Below, piece after piece: positions 1-10,138 of a stretch of DNA of 64,000 nucleotides. The notes beneath the pieces are model-generated. The model saw only the letters and a program-made list of their open reading frames with translations, ran no database searches and had not been told where the DNA came from. The position numbers were made by a program, and so were the translations under genes. The stretch spans positions 2,852,001 through 2,916,000 of the forward strand of contig NZ_CP136600.1 of the NCBI RefSeq assembly GCF_032911225.1, in the 5' to 3' direction. Numbering within the stretch: position 1 is the first letter of the stretch; each line of letters opens with the position of its first letter. Origin of the DNA: Thalassotalea fonticola. GTDB lineage: Bacteria; Pseudomonadota; Gammaproteobacteria; Enterobacterales; Alteromonadaceae.

Positions 1-111
1 TTATCTCTTATTAATCTTGGCTACCCAAATTTACTTAACAGCTAGTGCAGTTTAAAAGAGTAGTTGAGGCTGTGAATAGGTAGTAATTTAGGACAAAATC
101 AGCACGTTCAT

Positions 112-1485
112 TCAAGCCTTATAATGCTTTTTTTGAAATCTATGCAAAACCAAAATGGCGAATAAACTGGAAATTGCTGTACCAAGGCTCAGGATATATT
201 TCATATATTGCAAAGCTGATGGTAATTGTTCACTGCCTTTGCTGGCATCAAAGCCAATTGCGTTCAAGCTCACACCACCAACCAACAAGGCAAACATCAC
301 ACTTATAGCTGCCATCCAACCATGTAATGCCGCAAAGACACCTTCCCGACGCACTTTGGTATTATCACTATCCTGATTACTTGCTTCGGCAACCAAGGCG
401 GGAATTATTATGGTCATTGCGGTCCAGATCCCGGCGCAAAGCAGAGGATCCAGTAGCAACAGCCACTGTACTCCGGGAGCAAAGATAAACCATTTGGCAA
501 TGCCCCCCATTAAAGCCAAGGTAAAGATTACTTTTAATGTCGGCAACTTACCATAAATTCTCGACAGCCGGGATACTATCGGAATATAAACCGCCGCGAT
601 GATCGCATAGCCCATGGAAAGTACCGCTTTCCATACCGCTCCTTCGCTAATATTGCCGTCGTTCATATAGTACACCAATATATAGTAATCCATCCTTGCA
701 GCGTAAGCAGCGCAGCCCAGTTGAATAAAAACGATCACAAAGATCAATCGCATCAAAGGTACAGATAGTATCGTCCGAATACTTTGCAAAACAGTAATAC
801 CTTTCACGCTTTGCCTAACTACAACACTTTTGTCTGGAATAAAAAATGCGGGTAACATACCAACAACTGCAATAACCAATATCGCAATGCTCCAACCCAC
901 AACTTTAATGCCGACAAATACACTGCTAAAAATGGTTAATGTCGCCAACGGAAATAACCACTGACTCGACATAGAGGCTAGCTTAATAAAGTAGGAGTTT
1001 ATTTCCATCACTTTTATTCGTTCGTTAACATCTCTGGTAATTTCATATGATAACGAGGTTAAGGGCACACTGTAAAAAGGTGATGCCAGATAAAACAATA
1101 ATGAGGTAATAAAAAAGTATAGTAGCTGTGTTTCGCTCGACCAATGCTCAGGTACCATCCAAATCAAACCAAAGAACAGACAATTTAACCAGGCTGCAAC
1201 AACAATAAACGGACGACGACGACCGAACCGACTTTCGCAATTGTCTGATAGCTTACCTGCCCAGGGCGATAAAAATGCAGAAAAAATAATAGGAATGGTT
1301 AGCGCCAGACTAAACAGAAAAGGATCAACACCCAAGGTCATCTGATAAAAAGGAATGGCGAGTAATTCAACGCCCTTATCAACAAAAAATAAACTAAAGA
1401 AGCCGCCGCCCAACGCTAATTTTCTTGCAAGCGTTGGTGCGTTATTTTCACTATTTTTCTTTATCTCTGAGGTTGCTACCGACAC
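112..1485 (-). CDS. GPH-family sugar:cation symporter (MFS)
   Basis: Predicted inner-membrane symporter of the glycoside-pentoside-hexuronide family, importing mono- or oligosaccharides released by the neighbouring hydrolases. The 457 residues give about twelve hydrophobic segments, and the loop motif SRFGRRRPFI (about residue 86-95) is the characteristic basic GRRRP signature of this family. The start is GTG at 1485, three bases after the stop of the lacI gene, so the two are probably translated from one mRNA. A decayed copy of the first ~110 residues lies at 10446-10790 beside the second lacI gene, which supports this start because the remnant begins at the same point. The substrate is inferred from context only. 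Confidence 0.85.
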   Translation of the reverse strand: MSVATSEIKKNSENNAPTLARKLALGGGFFSLFFVDKGVELLAIPFYQMTLGVDPFLFSLALTIPIIFSAFLSPWAGKLSDNCESRFGRRRPFIVVAAWLNCLFFGLIWMVPEHWSSETQLLYFFITSLLFYLASPFYSVPLTSLSYEITRDVNERIKVMEINSYFIKLASMSSQWLFPLATLTIFSSVFVGIKVVGWSIAILVIAVVGMLPAFFIPDKSVVVRQSVKGITVLQSIRTILSVPLMRLIFVIVFIQLGCAAYAARMDYYILVYYMNDGNISEGAVWKAVLSMGYAIIAAVYIPIVSRLSRIYGKLPTLKVIFTLALMGGIAKWFIFAPGVQWLLLLDPLLCAGIWTAMTIIIPALVAEASNQDSDNTKVRREGVFAALHGWMAAISVMFALLVGGVSLNAIGFDASKGSEQLPSALQYMKYILSLGTAISSLFAILVLHRFQKKHYKA

Positions 1486-1488
1486 GGG

Positions 1489-2514
1489 TTAACTTGCTCT
1501 AGCCTCGATGACAGCAGCCTCGCTTACAGAGTCTCTTTCAACCAGATGGGGCATAAATAAATGGGTACGTACTGATGAGCTAGAATTTTCCGATAATTCA
1601 ATTGCCAATTTGGCAGCATAATTCGCCATTTCTCTTATTGGATAATGCATAGTAGATAGTTCAGGTAGACAAGCGACAGCAATAAGTAAATCATCAAAAC
1701 CGATAACAGAAACATCTTCCGGTACGCGTATACCCTGCGCATTCAATTCATGGATAACACCAATCGCCATATTATCGTTGAAAGCCAGTACCGCTGTATA
1801 TTTCATTCCTTTTTTTAATAAATTACGAACAGCTTCCCTGCCCCCTTCCATATCGGCTGTACTAGCCGATTCGACCATTGAATCAATTAATTTAATACCA
1901 GCATTAGTTAGTGCTGTTCTCACCCCATCAAGGCGGACTTGGGCATCGGTATTGATGTTTTCACGAGTAATAACAGCAATATCGGTATGACCTTTACTGA
2001 TCAGGTGGCGGGTCGCTTCTTGTGCCCCTAAATTGTTATCGAGCCAAACACATCGGTGGGCAATTTTAGGGATGAAGCGATTAATGAATACCAGTCCTGG
2101 AATTTTTTCCGCCAGTTCACATAATGTATCATCATTGTTATACACACTATGAAAAACAATAGCCTCGCATCTATGTTGTATTAAAGAGTCAATCGCATCA
2201 AGTTCAGTTTGCTCACTTTCATCGGCATTACTAATTAACACTCGATAATTATTTTCTTTGGTTGCTTCTTCAGCGCCACAAGCTAATGTACCAAAAAAAG
2301 GCATTGAAACTTTTGGGATCACAATACCAAGAGAATTAGACTTTTTACTCACTAATGCCTGAGCGTTAATGTTTGGTCGATAACCTAATTCATCAATCAC
2401 TTTTTGAACTTTCGCTCGACAGGCTTTACCTACCTTTCCTTGCTTTCTAACTACGCGAGACACGGTTGAGGTTGACACTTCTGCAACGCGTGCAACATCT
2501 TTGATGGTGATCAT
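1489..2514 (-). CDS. LacI-family transcriptional regulator (copy 1)
   Basis: DNA-binding repressor of the LacI/GalR family, 341 residues, the usual length. The N-terminus (TIKDVARVAEVSTSTVSRVV) is the canonical helix-turn-helix plus hinge helix; the remainder is a periplasmic-binding-protein-like sugar sensor domain (FGTLACGAEEA, VIGFDDL). It is transcribed with the sugar symporter just downstream. A perfect 14-bp palindrome, TGGTAACGTTACCA at 2593-2606, lies about 80 bp upstream of the start and is a good autoregulatory operator. It is a close paralogue of the regulator at 10794-11816; the two probably share related operators across the locus. The effector is likely a sugar of the degraded glycan, but this is inference. 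Confidence 0.93.
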   Translation of the reverse strand: MITIKDVARVAEVSTSTVSRVVRKQGKVGKACRAKVQKVIDELGYRPNINAQALVSKKSNSLGIVIPKVSMPFFGTLACGAEEATKENNYRVLISNADESEQTELDAIDSLIQHRCEAIVFHSVYNNDDTLCELAEKIPGLVFINRFIPKIAHRCVWLDNNLGAQEATRHLISKGHTDIAVITRENINTDAQVRLDGVRTALTNAGIKLIDSMVESASTADMEGGREAVRNLLKKGMKYTAVLAFNDNMAIGVIHELNAQGIRVPEDVSVIGFDDLLIAVACLPELSTMHYPIREMANYAAKLAIELSENSSSSVRTHLFMPHLVERDSVSEAAVIEARAS

Positions 2515-2592
2515 AATTTAATTTCATCCATTTGCTTCGACACTAAAATTTATCCCTAAAGTGTGCTTCGGCTAAATAAGGGAGAACACTTA

Positions 2593-2606
2593 TGGTAACG
2601 TTACCA
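2593..2606. promoter_or_regulatory. LacI-type operator, perfect palindrome
   Basis: TGGTAACGTTACCA is a perfect 14-bp dyad with the central CG typical of LacI-family operators. It stands upstream of the lacI-symporter unit. The core AACGTT recurs near 5938, 10177, 10367, 12179 and 36845, each time before another transcription unit of the locus. Confidence 0.75.
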
Positions 2607-2780
2607 GAAACCTCCCTAAATTACCATAGCCCTCAACTTAACTACCGATTTAATTTATCTTTTTCAATTACTTACTCAACAAGTGCATGACTGTTAACGA
2701 TAAAATTTGTAAATCTGTTTTTATTTGATTTTTAAGGTATTGTTATTAACGAGTTTGTTTACTTATTCTATCGGGGGGAA

Positions 2781-2896
2781 TTCATTTTTATCAATATTGT
2801 TCAGAGAATTAGAACTATCAAGCTCCCCCACCCTATGAAGTATGAGTGTTCCAATACACCATATGGATAACATTTTTATGCTCAAACGTATCAAGA
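2781..2896 (-). pseudogene. Remnant of a third GH-A-like glycosidase gene
   Basis: Read on the minus strand this stretch gives HKNVIHMVYWNTHTS followed by a stop; after a frameshift, SSNSLNNIDKNE follows. The intact glycosidase at 23223-25625 has HKNISHMVHWNTHTS and then LANSLENNDDN at the corresponding place, and the DNA is nearly identical over about 45 bp (2838-2885 against about 23692-23740). The frame is broken and nothing else of the gene is left. It lies just downstream of the TonB receptor gene, so a glycosidase gene once followed that receptor. Identification of the fragment is firm; its history is inference. Confidence 0.75.
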
Positions 2897-2903
2897 ATAA
2901 AGC

Positions 2904-2929
2904 CGCTCTTTGTTATTACACAAAGAGCG
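2904..2929 (-). terminator. Probable terminator of the TonB receptor gene
   Basis: CGCTCTTTG and CAAAGAGCG form a 9-bp perfect stem around an 8-base loop, starting nine bases after the receptor stop codon. On the minus strand it is followed by GGCTTTATTC, a weak T-tract. Confidence 0.6.
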
Positions 2930-2937
2930 ATGATTAG

Positions 2938-5820
2938 TTAGAAGTTAACACGAACTCCTGCGTAATAGCTTATGCCGCGGTGAGTTTGCTCAAAAATGAA
3001 ATCTGGGTGCGCTTCTCCCACTTTATTACTTGCAAGGTTACCCTTTGTTGTTTCTTCGTCTAACAAGTTAGAACCCTGTGCAAAGACTTGAAAATGTTTG
3101 TTGAATTTATACTTCAAACTCAAGCTAAGATTTTTACTTGGCCATTGCGCCGCATAATCATTACCGTCTTTACTTGCTTGGTACTCTTGTTGATTTAAAT
3201 TTAATCTTGCCGAAAATTTTGCTCCGTGATCATAAGTGATGGCCACGTTATAAGTACTGTCTATCCAGCCAAGTGGTTGGTAATATAACTCAGTTGGTCT
3301 ATCCAGTGGCGCTTGTCCAGGAGATCTTGAGTTGTAATCTTGAACCGCATCATGGTAGAAATCCATGTAGTTACCAGATATAGCAAAACCTTTTAAGTAA
3401 TCAGTAAATGTACCTAAGTTTTGTCTAAATGAAAATTCAAAACCTGATACTGTACCACCATCTGCTTTAACAGCTGATGTTACAGGTAAAAGCAGTGGTT
3501 CTCCATTTTGGTCTGTCATTCCTGAAGCCGGGATAAAGGTTGCACCTTGCTCATAAATACCGTCAAGGTCTTTGTAGAAACCGGCTAGTGCATAGTAATC
3601 CCATCTGGTCGGGTAATACTCAAATGAAATATCCACTTGCTTAGATTCAACGGGATCTAAATAAGGGTTACCTGCTTTACCTAGGGTTTTATTTTCTGCT
3701 GGGGTATTCGGATCAAACTCTTGTGATTTAAGGGCAACACTTGAATTAATTTCACCTAGACTTGGGCGCATAATAGCTTTACCTGCACCGACTCGAATTA
3801 CGACATCCTCAATCAACCTTAAGTTAACATTCAACGTTGGTAAGATGCCTTCATATTCGTGCTTTTCTGTCATCCACGATAGGTCACCAACAATGAGTTC
3901 AAATTCTTCAAGTGTCTCATCTACAGGTTCTAAATAAAATTCACTTTGCCAACTTGATGAATCAAGCTCAGTTTTATAGTATCGAACTCCAAAGACACCA
4001 TCATACCAGTCACCGGCAAAGCTTGCCTGTGCATAGACTGCTGTGGTTTGTTCTTCTAATTCATAGCTTGCTAATTTATCGGCATCATCTAATGCTCTGA
4101 CCGGTAAATATTCTGCTTTATCATTTAAGATATCACCTGGATTAAAATAGAAAACATCATCGAAGCCTTTAATTTTATCCAGCTTTTGGAATGGTTTATC
4201 AGTAATGGTGTCGGTTATGGCATGAAAATCAACATCACTAATTTGAGCCCAGTTGTCTGTACCTGAATCATAGAACTCAGCATCATCGATATAGTCTTTG
4301 GTATTTACAGAATATCGTGCGCCAACTTTAAACTGGTGGAAAACCCCCAACTCATGATCTAAGGTCAGATCAAACTTAACGGCTTGCACTTCACTTTCCA
4401 TAAAGTTTTGAGAATTATTAATACTGTTAAAATCCCAAAGCTCTGGATCATTATTAACACTGGTAAGTTTACTTTGATCTAATTCATATGTTTCAGGATT
4501 AAAAGCACTACCGTCACTATCACTACCAAGGTATTCAAAACCATATTCGTCGTTGTAGTGATCAAATGCTAGGTAATGATTCATGCCTGCACCATATTTA
4601 CCACTTCCTGAACGATAGCTGTAAAAACGGTCTGACGTTGATTGTGAAACGTCAAAATTAAGCTGTAAATCGTCGGTCAATTGGTATTTAACGTTAACAC
4701 CAAACACTTCAGTGTCATCTTCGTTTAATACGTTAACATCCCGTTTTCCGATAGAATTTACACTTGCCATGCCACTCATAACATAGTTGGTATTTGGATC
4801 AACATCTGCCATTGCCGGATCAATTAATGATTGACCATTTGCTAAGCCCCAATGGCTCAATGTCGCCATACTCATAGTAAAATCATAACTTGAGGTTAGG
4901 TAATCTACACTAACGACCATATCATCCGTAGGAGCCCACTGTGCAGCGGCAAATATTGAATCTTGGTCAATATCGAACTTTTTCGAACTCAGTGATGAGG
5001 CAGGATTAGAGATTTCATTATACTCACCATCACCATTCCAATCGGTTAAGTTAGACTGATTGGTCACTAGCGGACCATTTTTGATACCTTCGATGTAACG
5101 AATATCGTCTCGAGTTGAAACGCCAAGCGAAATCGCTAGATTGTTATTAACATGGTGACTGACTAGAGCTTCAAGTTTTTTACCATATTTATCTCCCTCG
5201 GATAAATCTTGATAAACCGAATTACTGTTTGCAGTAGCTGATAATGTTCTTATATTTTTATCCACCTCTAATGGTTTAAAGGTTTCCATGTTTATTTGGC
5301 CCGCGATACCGCCTTCTAATGAGTCAGCTCTTGCAGTTTTATAAACTTGTGCTTTACGAATACTTGCGGATGGAAATAAACTTAAGTTTACCGAGCGAGA
5401 ACCAAATGAACTAACAATCTCACGATCATTTAATGTGGTAAGCGTGTAAGCCGAGCCCATACCACGAACAGAGATTGTATTACTACGCCCTTTATCTTGG
5501 TTACCAGTTACACCGGTTAATCTTTCCAGTGATTCAGCAATACTTTGATCAGGCAGTGCCCCTACTTCTTCGGCTGAAAGGTTATCAGAAATAGTAGTAG
5601 CAAATTTTTTCATGTTAATGGCAGCAACTTCACTCGAACGCATACCGCCAACAGTTATTACTTCAATGGCATCTTCTTTTAATGCTACGTCATTAGCTAC
5701 AGCCTTTTCTTTTGCCGTTTTTACTTCAACTTCGGTTTCAGCATCTACTACAAAGGCGTAAGCAGGCACTTGTACAGCAATCGCTGCTAGTAAGGCTAAA
5801 CTTAATTTGGACTTTTTCAT
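2938..5820 (-). CDS. TonB-dependent receptor for oligosaccharide uptake
   Basis: Outer-membrane receptor of 960 residues that imports glycan fragments at the expense of TonB-ExbBD energy. A signal peptide (residues 1-22, ending VPAYA) is followed by a TonB-box-like stretch (IEVITVGG), a plug domain (LPDQSIAESLERLTGV, then SNTISVRGMG) and a long 22-strand-type barrel ending in the aromatic GVRVNF expected for BAM insertion. Size and plug motifs match proteobacterial receptors of polysaccharide loci rather than siderophore receptors. The Shine-Dalgarno GGGGAAAC sits just before the ATG. LacI-like operators near 5938 and 6123 lie in its 600-bp leader. It is the only intact receptor in the locus; a deleted sister lies at 36631-36770. 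Confidence 0.93.
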   Translation of the reverse strand: MKKSKLSLALLAAIAVQVPAYAFVVDAETEVEVKTAKEKAVANDVALKEDAIEVITVGGMRSSEVAAINMKKFATTISDNLSAEEVGALPDQSIAESLERLTGVTGNQDKGRSNTISVRGMGSAYTLTTLNDREIVSSFGSRSVNLSLFPSASIRKAQVYKTARADSLEGGIAGQINMETFKPLEVDKNIRTLSATANSNSVYQDLSEGDKYGKKLEALVSHHVNNNLAISLGVSTRDDIRYIEGIKNGPLVTNQSNLTDWNGDGEYNEISNPASSLSSKKFDIDQDSIFAAAQWAPTDDMVVSVDYLTSSYDFTMSMATLSHWGLANGQSLIDPAMADVDPNTNYVMSGMASVNSIGKRDVNVLNEDDTEVFGVNVKYQLTDDLQLNFDVSQSTSDRFYSYRSGSGKYGAGMNHYLAFDHYNDEYGFEYLGSDSDGSAFNPETYELDQSKLTSVNNDPELWDFNSINNSQNFMESEVQAVKFDLTLDHELGVFHQFKVGARYSVNTKDYIDDAEFYDSGTDNWAQISDVDFHAITDTITDKPFQKLDKIKGFDDVFYFNPGDILNDKAEYLPVRALDDADKLASYELEEQTTAVYAQASFAGDWYDGVFGVRYYKTELDSSSWQSEFYLEPVDETLEEFELIVGDLSWMTEKHEYEGILPTLNVNLRLIEDVVIRVGAGKAIMRPSLGEINSSVALKSQEFDPNTPAENKTLGKAGNPYLDPVESKQVDISFEYYPTRWDYYALAGFYKDLDGIYEQGATFIPASGMTDQNGEPLLLPVTSAVKADGGTVSGFEFSFRQNLGTFTDYLKGFAISGNYMDFYHDAVQDYNSRSPGQAPLDRPTELYYQPLGWIDSTYNVAITYDHGAKFSARLNLNQQEYQASKDGNDYAAQWPSKNLSLSLKYKFNKHFQVFAQGSNLLDEETTKGNLASNKVGEAHPDFIFEQTHRGISYYAGVRVNF

Positions 5821-6427
5821 TGTTTCCCCACCTTGAATGTATCAAGTTATCGATATCGTTTTAGTTTTTATGTCATTTATACTAGCAGCTCAAGATTTGT
5901 CATTCATACTTCAAATATAGAGCACCAGACCAGGGACAACGTTACCACAACAACCTCATACGATCAATATAACAACATTGAAAACACCATGAAAACCACT
6001 CGTAGTCAATTTAACTAACAAGTAAATACAAAAATAAAATCAATTAACTCATAGGGTTACAAGTAAATTGATTTGTTAAAAAAATGCGTAAAAATTGTTA
6101 AACCTAATAACAAAACAAGGAAAACGATCTCTTTTAATAGGGTTTTTATATTATATATCTTTCTGCAGATTTAAATGAGTGGCTAGGTAAATTTCCGTAA
6201 ACTGACTAATTATCTTTTCTCCTCGACAACGGCTCCAGCGTCATCTTATGCGCCTGCTAACAACAATAGCCATATCTTCTAACATATGCAGCGTTCATCT
6301 CAGTAAGATTGTGATCAGGGGCTCTCGCCAGCAGTAGTATTAAGGATGTATCATTAGCCACTTCTTCACATTTAAAAAAAGGCTTCTAATAGAAGCCTTT
6401 GAAGGGAGATTGTTGTGTTGCTAGTTA
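5821..6427. promoter_or_regulatory. Leader of the TonB receptor gene with two operator-like sites
   Basis: A 607-bp gene-free stretch. GGACAACGTTACCACAAC (5934-5951) lies about 115 bp upstream of the receptor start. It shares AACGTTACCACA with a site before the deleted receptor (36841-36854). A second, hybrid site AAGGAAAACGATCTCTTTTA (6117-6136) resembles those at 10361, 12173 and 37004. The stretch 6140-6370 holds nothing I can name; the terminator of the next gene closes it. Short ORFs here look accidental. Confidence 0.55.
6374..6400 (-). terminator. Rho-independent terminator of the surface protein gene
   Basis: AAAGGCTTC-TAATA-GAAGCCTTT forms a 9-bp stem; read on the minus strand it is followed by a run of Ts (complement of 6374-6380). 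It lies about 28 bp beyond the stop of the 1236-residue gene. Confidence 0.8.
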
Positions 6428-9400
6428 TTATTTATTATTTCTTGAAAATCGTCTAACTACCGTTAAACCTGATAATAAGAACATAGTTAAGAATCCAAAT
6501 GAACCGCTATCTGGTTTTTCTTGTTTGGTTTTAATAACCGTTGCTTGTACTTCTACCGTTTCAGATATCCACTCTATTTTATTACCTTCTTCATCTAATA
6601 TATAAGAGCCATCATAATCTCTTTGATAGTTAGAGATGGTTACTTCTATTGTAAGAGGGGTATCGGAATTAATCTCAGGCACGGTAAATATTTTACTTGC
6701 TGGATTAGCAAAATTTTCCTGAAAGTCAATCGGTACACCGCCTTTAGCTTGCCAAACATAAGATAGTTGGCCAGCTTCACTATCGGTTGTAGCAGATGCG
6801 TCGATGGTAATTGTTTCACCAGCGAGCAACGTCATACCCTCGACATCCGCCATACCACTTAGTTTTAAATTAGGTGTTATTACAGATGGTGCATTTGTTA
6901 CTGTAACCGTATGTATTTCTGAAACCGATGCAATACCATTTTCTATCGTTAATTTAAGTTCGATAACTTCTTCTTGTGCCAAGTCATCTGGAGCAGTAAA
7001 CATAACGCTACCGCCCGCTTCAGAAACCATCAAGGTTACTGGTATGCCTGATTCTTGAGTCCAGGCATAAGTGGCATTCTCGGCATTGGGTATACTAGCA
7101 CTTGCATCGATAGTAACTTCTTCTGTTTCGAATACGTTTGTAGCATCTTGTGCCATCGCGATCTTGATTGTTTGTTGACTATCTTTAGGATGACCATCAT
7201 TAACATCTAGTACGCCGTCGTTGTCATCATCATTATCAAGGGTGACTGACGAACTATCGATACAAGTTTGATCACAGGTTTTCACATAATCATCAGGTAA
7301 ACCATCACCATCGGTATCGGCAGCTATTGCTGCGTTTTCAGGAAAGCCATCGTTTAGGTCGATAACGCCATCTAAATCGGTATCTAAACCCGATGGAAGC
7401 TCCTGCAGTGAATAATTATCAATCCACAGTCTCGCTTCATCGGTGTTTTTCAGCACCTCAGACGCATCACCTACAGTGTGCATGTATACTCTAAATGGTT
7501 GTGTTACATCAATGTCGGCTGGCGCAACAAAATCTTCCGTTAAGGTTACCCAAGTAAGGGCAGATTCAGCCGTGGTATTTAAGTCCACTATCGTTACCGT
7601 ATCTTCATCTACTTTTGTATAGGCATAGGCCCATTGCAAAGTGCCTATTGTGGCACCGTCACCCGTTAATGTATAAGTTGCACCAGGTACAATACCTTCA
7701 ACTTCTCTATAAATACCAGAATTATGATCTTCACGCGAATGGTTAAATAACGCAACAACCCCTGTTCTGCCTTCTGGTGCGCGCACATCATAACCAAGCT
7801 CTAGTTGCGTGCGAGTCTCGTTTATGAATCTTGCAAAACCTCCAGAGCCGATACGACCGTATGCCGGGACAGGATTGCCTTTTTCATCAACGCTTGACAA
7901 GAAAATTGAATTTTCATCATTAAAGCTTTTATTACCTATTGCCCAGCCCTCGGTTGCAAAACCAGTTACACTTTCTAAATCGCCGTCAGGGAAGTATTCA
8001 AGTGGATATTCAACAACAGGATAGGTTTTTTTAATCGTGGCAGGAACTGCAACGGTAGCTGAAGTAGACACAATTTTATCGCCGTTTTCATTCAGAAGGT
8101 AAGAACCGTCGTAGTCTCTTTGGTAGTTAGTAACCGTAAGCTCTATGGTGATCGGCGTATCCGCTTTTACTAGAGGCACATAGAATGTTGGATTAACCGC
8201 TGTGGCATCACTAAAGGTAATAGGAACTCCGTTTACCTTCCATTGATACGTAAGTATACCGTCATCACTGTCCGTTGAAGCAGAACCATCCAGTTGGATT
8301 TTTTCACCATAGGCCAAAACCATACCGTCACTATCTAGCATGCCGGTCACGGTTGCTGCAGGAGTGGCAATGGACGGTGCTTTAGTAACAGTTACCGCGA
8401 AGGTGTCAGATACCGTTGATATTGTATCTTCAACGGTCAAGGAAATAACAATTTCTTCTATTTGAGTTATGCCGACTGGTGCAGTAAAAGTCACTGAACT
8501 GCCATTCGGTGTAAGGTCAACAGGTAGGCCTGAATCTTGTGACCATGTGTAAGTAGCAGCCTCATTGTTAGGAATTGAAGGGCTAGCATCAATAGTAAAC
8601 TCTTCTCCTTCAACGGTCATGCCAGACTGGTTGGCAAAGCCAATGACGATACTTTGAGTATTATCTAGTGGATAACCATCATTAACATCAAGTACGCTAT
8701 CGCCGTCATCATCGTCGTCAATAACTAAATCACTAGCTTGTTGACATGTTTCATCACATTCGGCGTTATACTCATCAGGTTTACCATCAAGGTCGGTATC
8801 TACACTGGCAGCTGCATCATTAGGGAATGGGTCAGCTGAATCTGGTACACCATCTCCATCTGAGTCGGCCAGAGATGGAGGTCCCATCAATGAGTAGTTA
8901 TCGGTCCATAATAACGAGCGTTCTAGTGAAAGAACATCATCAGTTAAAGGTAATGGGTATGCTGTACTCGGCGCGGTGAATATATACACAACAAAGTTTT
9001 TCGTTGCGTCTATATCAGCTGGTGCAACAAAGCTATCGCTCACATTCACCCAAGCTCCATCAGATTCAACAATATTAGTTAACGCAACTGGAGTTCTTGT
9101 TTCTTCACCGGTTTTAACATAAGAGTAACCCCATCGAATACTACCTTTTGTTGCCGCATCACCAGATAATTGATACGTTTCACCCGCTTGAATGCCTTCA
9201 ACAATACGGCCAAGGCCGGCTGCATCGTTATTACGGTTATGGTTAGCAAAGAAGACAACGTTACTGTCGTTGCCTGCAGGTATCGCTTCAGAGCCTGCAG
9301 GGCCACTTTGGGTTCTGTCGGTATTGATAAAGCGAGTCCAACCTGACTTGAAACCAGCCGCTTCGGCAATATAGGCATCGGTTACGCCATCAGACAAAAG

Positions 9401-10138
9401 CGGACCATTGCCATTCCCCAAAGTACTGTTGCCAGAGGAAAAACCAGTTACGCTTTCTAAGTCACTGTCGGTAAAGTATTCAACAGACTCTATCTGGGCA
9501 ACGACCTCGTAGTCATCTACCCACATTAATGAACGCTCGGTGTTATTGATAGCCGCATCAGGAAACGCTGCACTTCGTTGTGTGTGTAAAAACACGCGAA
9601 ATTCCTTGGTCAAATCAGCATCAACAGGCACGGTGAACATATCTTCAATCGTAACCCAAGCTAGATCTGATACTACTACGTTGTCCATATCAACGACAGT
9701 AACAACATCCTCACCTTGCTTAGTGTACTCAATTGCCCATTGCAAAGCGCCACGTGTCGCTCCTTTACCTGAAACACTATAGGTTTTATCTAACTCTATA
9801 TTTTCAAGTGATCGGTAAATACCGCCGCTATCATCTGTACGTAGGTGATTACAATAGGCTACATTCGATGTATTCCCTTCAGGTGCATGTTCTGTAACCC
9901 CAACTTTTTCAGAGGTGATCGTATCATCGATAAAACGACACCAACCGCTACCAATTCGCCCCCAAGCTTGGGTCGTACCGTTTGCTAATGTAGGGCCGGT
10001 ATCAAAAGCTATGTTATTTCCAGTCCATGATTCAAGATCGCCTTCGGGAATTAAGTTTTCAGCAAATAATGGTGCACTCGAAAGGAGTAATGTAGCCGCA
10101 ACAGCGGAAGCAACTTTGTTTTTGAATAATATGCTCAT
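6428..10138 (-). CDS. Large modular surface glycan-binding protein with GlyGly-CTERM-like tail
   Basis: Secreted 1236-residue protein without a recognisable catalytic domain. After a signal peptide (to about residue 26) come two related beta-sandwich, CBM-like modules (about 27-216 and 218-418, the second opening DSDLESVTGF), a calcium-type thrombospondin-3 stretch (DSDGDGVPDSADPFP, about 420-500) and two PKD/Ig-like domains (about 500-705). Then a third CBM-like module (about 712-912, opening DGDLESVTGF), another thrombospondin-3 stretch and two more PKD-like domains follow. The tail has SGSFGF, a hydrophobic segment and RRFSRNNK, the layout of GlyGly-CTERM signals cut by rhombosortase. The protein thus looks like an internal duplication. 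Next to a TonB receptor, it may capture glycan at the cell surface as SusD-type proteins do in Bacteroidetes. Function is inferred. Confidence 0.75.
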   Translation of the reverse strand: MSILFKNKVASAVAATLLLSSAPLFAENLIPEGDLESWTGNNIAFDTGPTLANGTTQAWGRIGSGWCRFIDDTITSEKVGVTEHAPEGNTSNVAYCNHLRTDDSGGIYRSLENIELDKTYSVSGKGATRGALQWAIEYTKQGEDVVTVVDMDNVVVSDLAWVTIEDMFTVPVDADLTKEFRVFLHTQRSAAFPDAAINNTERSLMWVDDYEVVAQIESVEYFTDSDLESVTGFSSGNSTLGNGNGPLLSDGVTDAYIAEAAGFKSGWTRFINTDRTQSGPAGSEAIPAGNDSNVVFFANHNRNNDAAGLGRIVEGIQAGETYQLSGDAATKGSIRWGYSYVKTGEETRTPVALTNIVESDGAWVNVSDSFVAPADIDATKNFVVYIFTAPSTAYPLPLTDDVLSLERSLLWTDNYSLMGPPSLADSDGDGVPDSADPFPNDAAASVDTDLDGKPDEYNAECDETCQQASDLVIDDDDDGDSVLDVNDGYPLDNTQSIVIGFANQSGMTVEGEEFTIDASPSIPNNEAATYTWSQDSGLPVDLTPNGSSVTFTAPVGITQIEEIVISLTVEDTISTVSDTFAVTVTKAPSIATPAATVTGMLDSDGMVLAYGEKIQLDGSASTDSDDGILTYQWKVNGVPITFSDATAVNPTFYVPLVKADTPITIELTVTNYQRDYDGSYLLNENGDKIVSTSATVAVPATIKKTYPVVEYPLEYFPDGDLESVTGFATEGWAIGNKSFNDENSIFLSSVDEKGNPVPAYGRIGSGGFARFINETRTQLELGYDVRAPEGRTGVVALFNHSREDHNSGIYREVEGIVPGATYTLTGDGATIGTLQWAYAYTKVDEDTVTIVDLNTTAESALTWVTLTEDFVAPADIDVTQPFRVYMHTVGDASEVLKNTDEARLWIDNYSLQELPSGLDTDLDGVIDLNDGFPENAAIAADTDGDGLPDDYVKTCDQTCIDSSSVTLDNDDDNDGVLDVNDGHPKDSQQTIKIAMAQDATNVFETEEVTIDASASIPNAENATYAWTQESGIPVTLMVSEAGGSVMFTAPDDLAQEEVIELKLTIENGIASVSEIHTVTVTNAPSVITPNLKLSGMADVEGMTLLAGETITIDASATTDSEAGQLSYVWQAKGGVPIDFQENFANPASKIFTVPEINSDTPLTIEVTISNYQRDYDGSYILDEEGNKIEWISETVEVQATVIKTKQEKPDSGSFGFLTMFLLSGLTVVRRFSRNNK

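Noticed and set aside
5833..6018. 61-codon ORF in the receptor leader
   Set aside because: It overlaps the operator-like site, is antisense to the receptor mRNA leader and has low-complexity composition.
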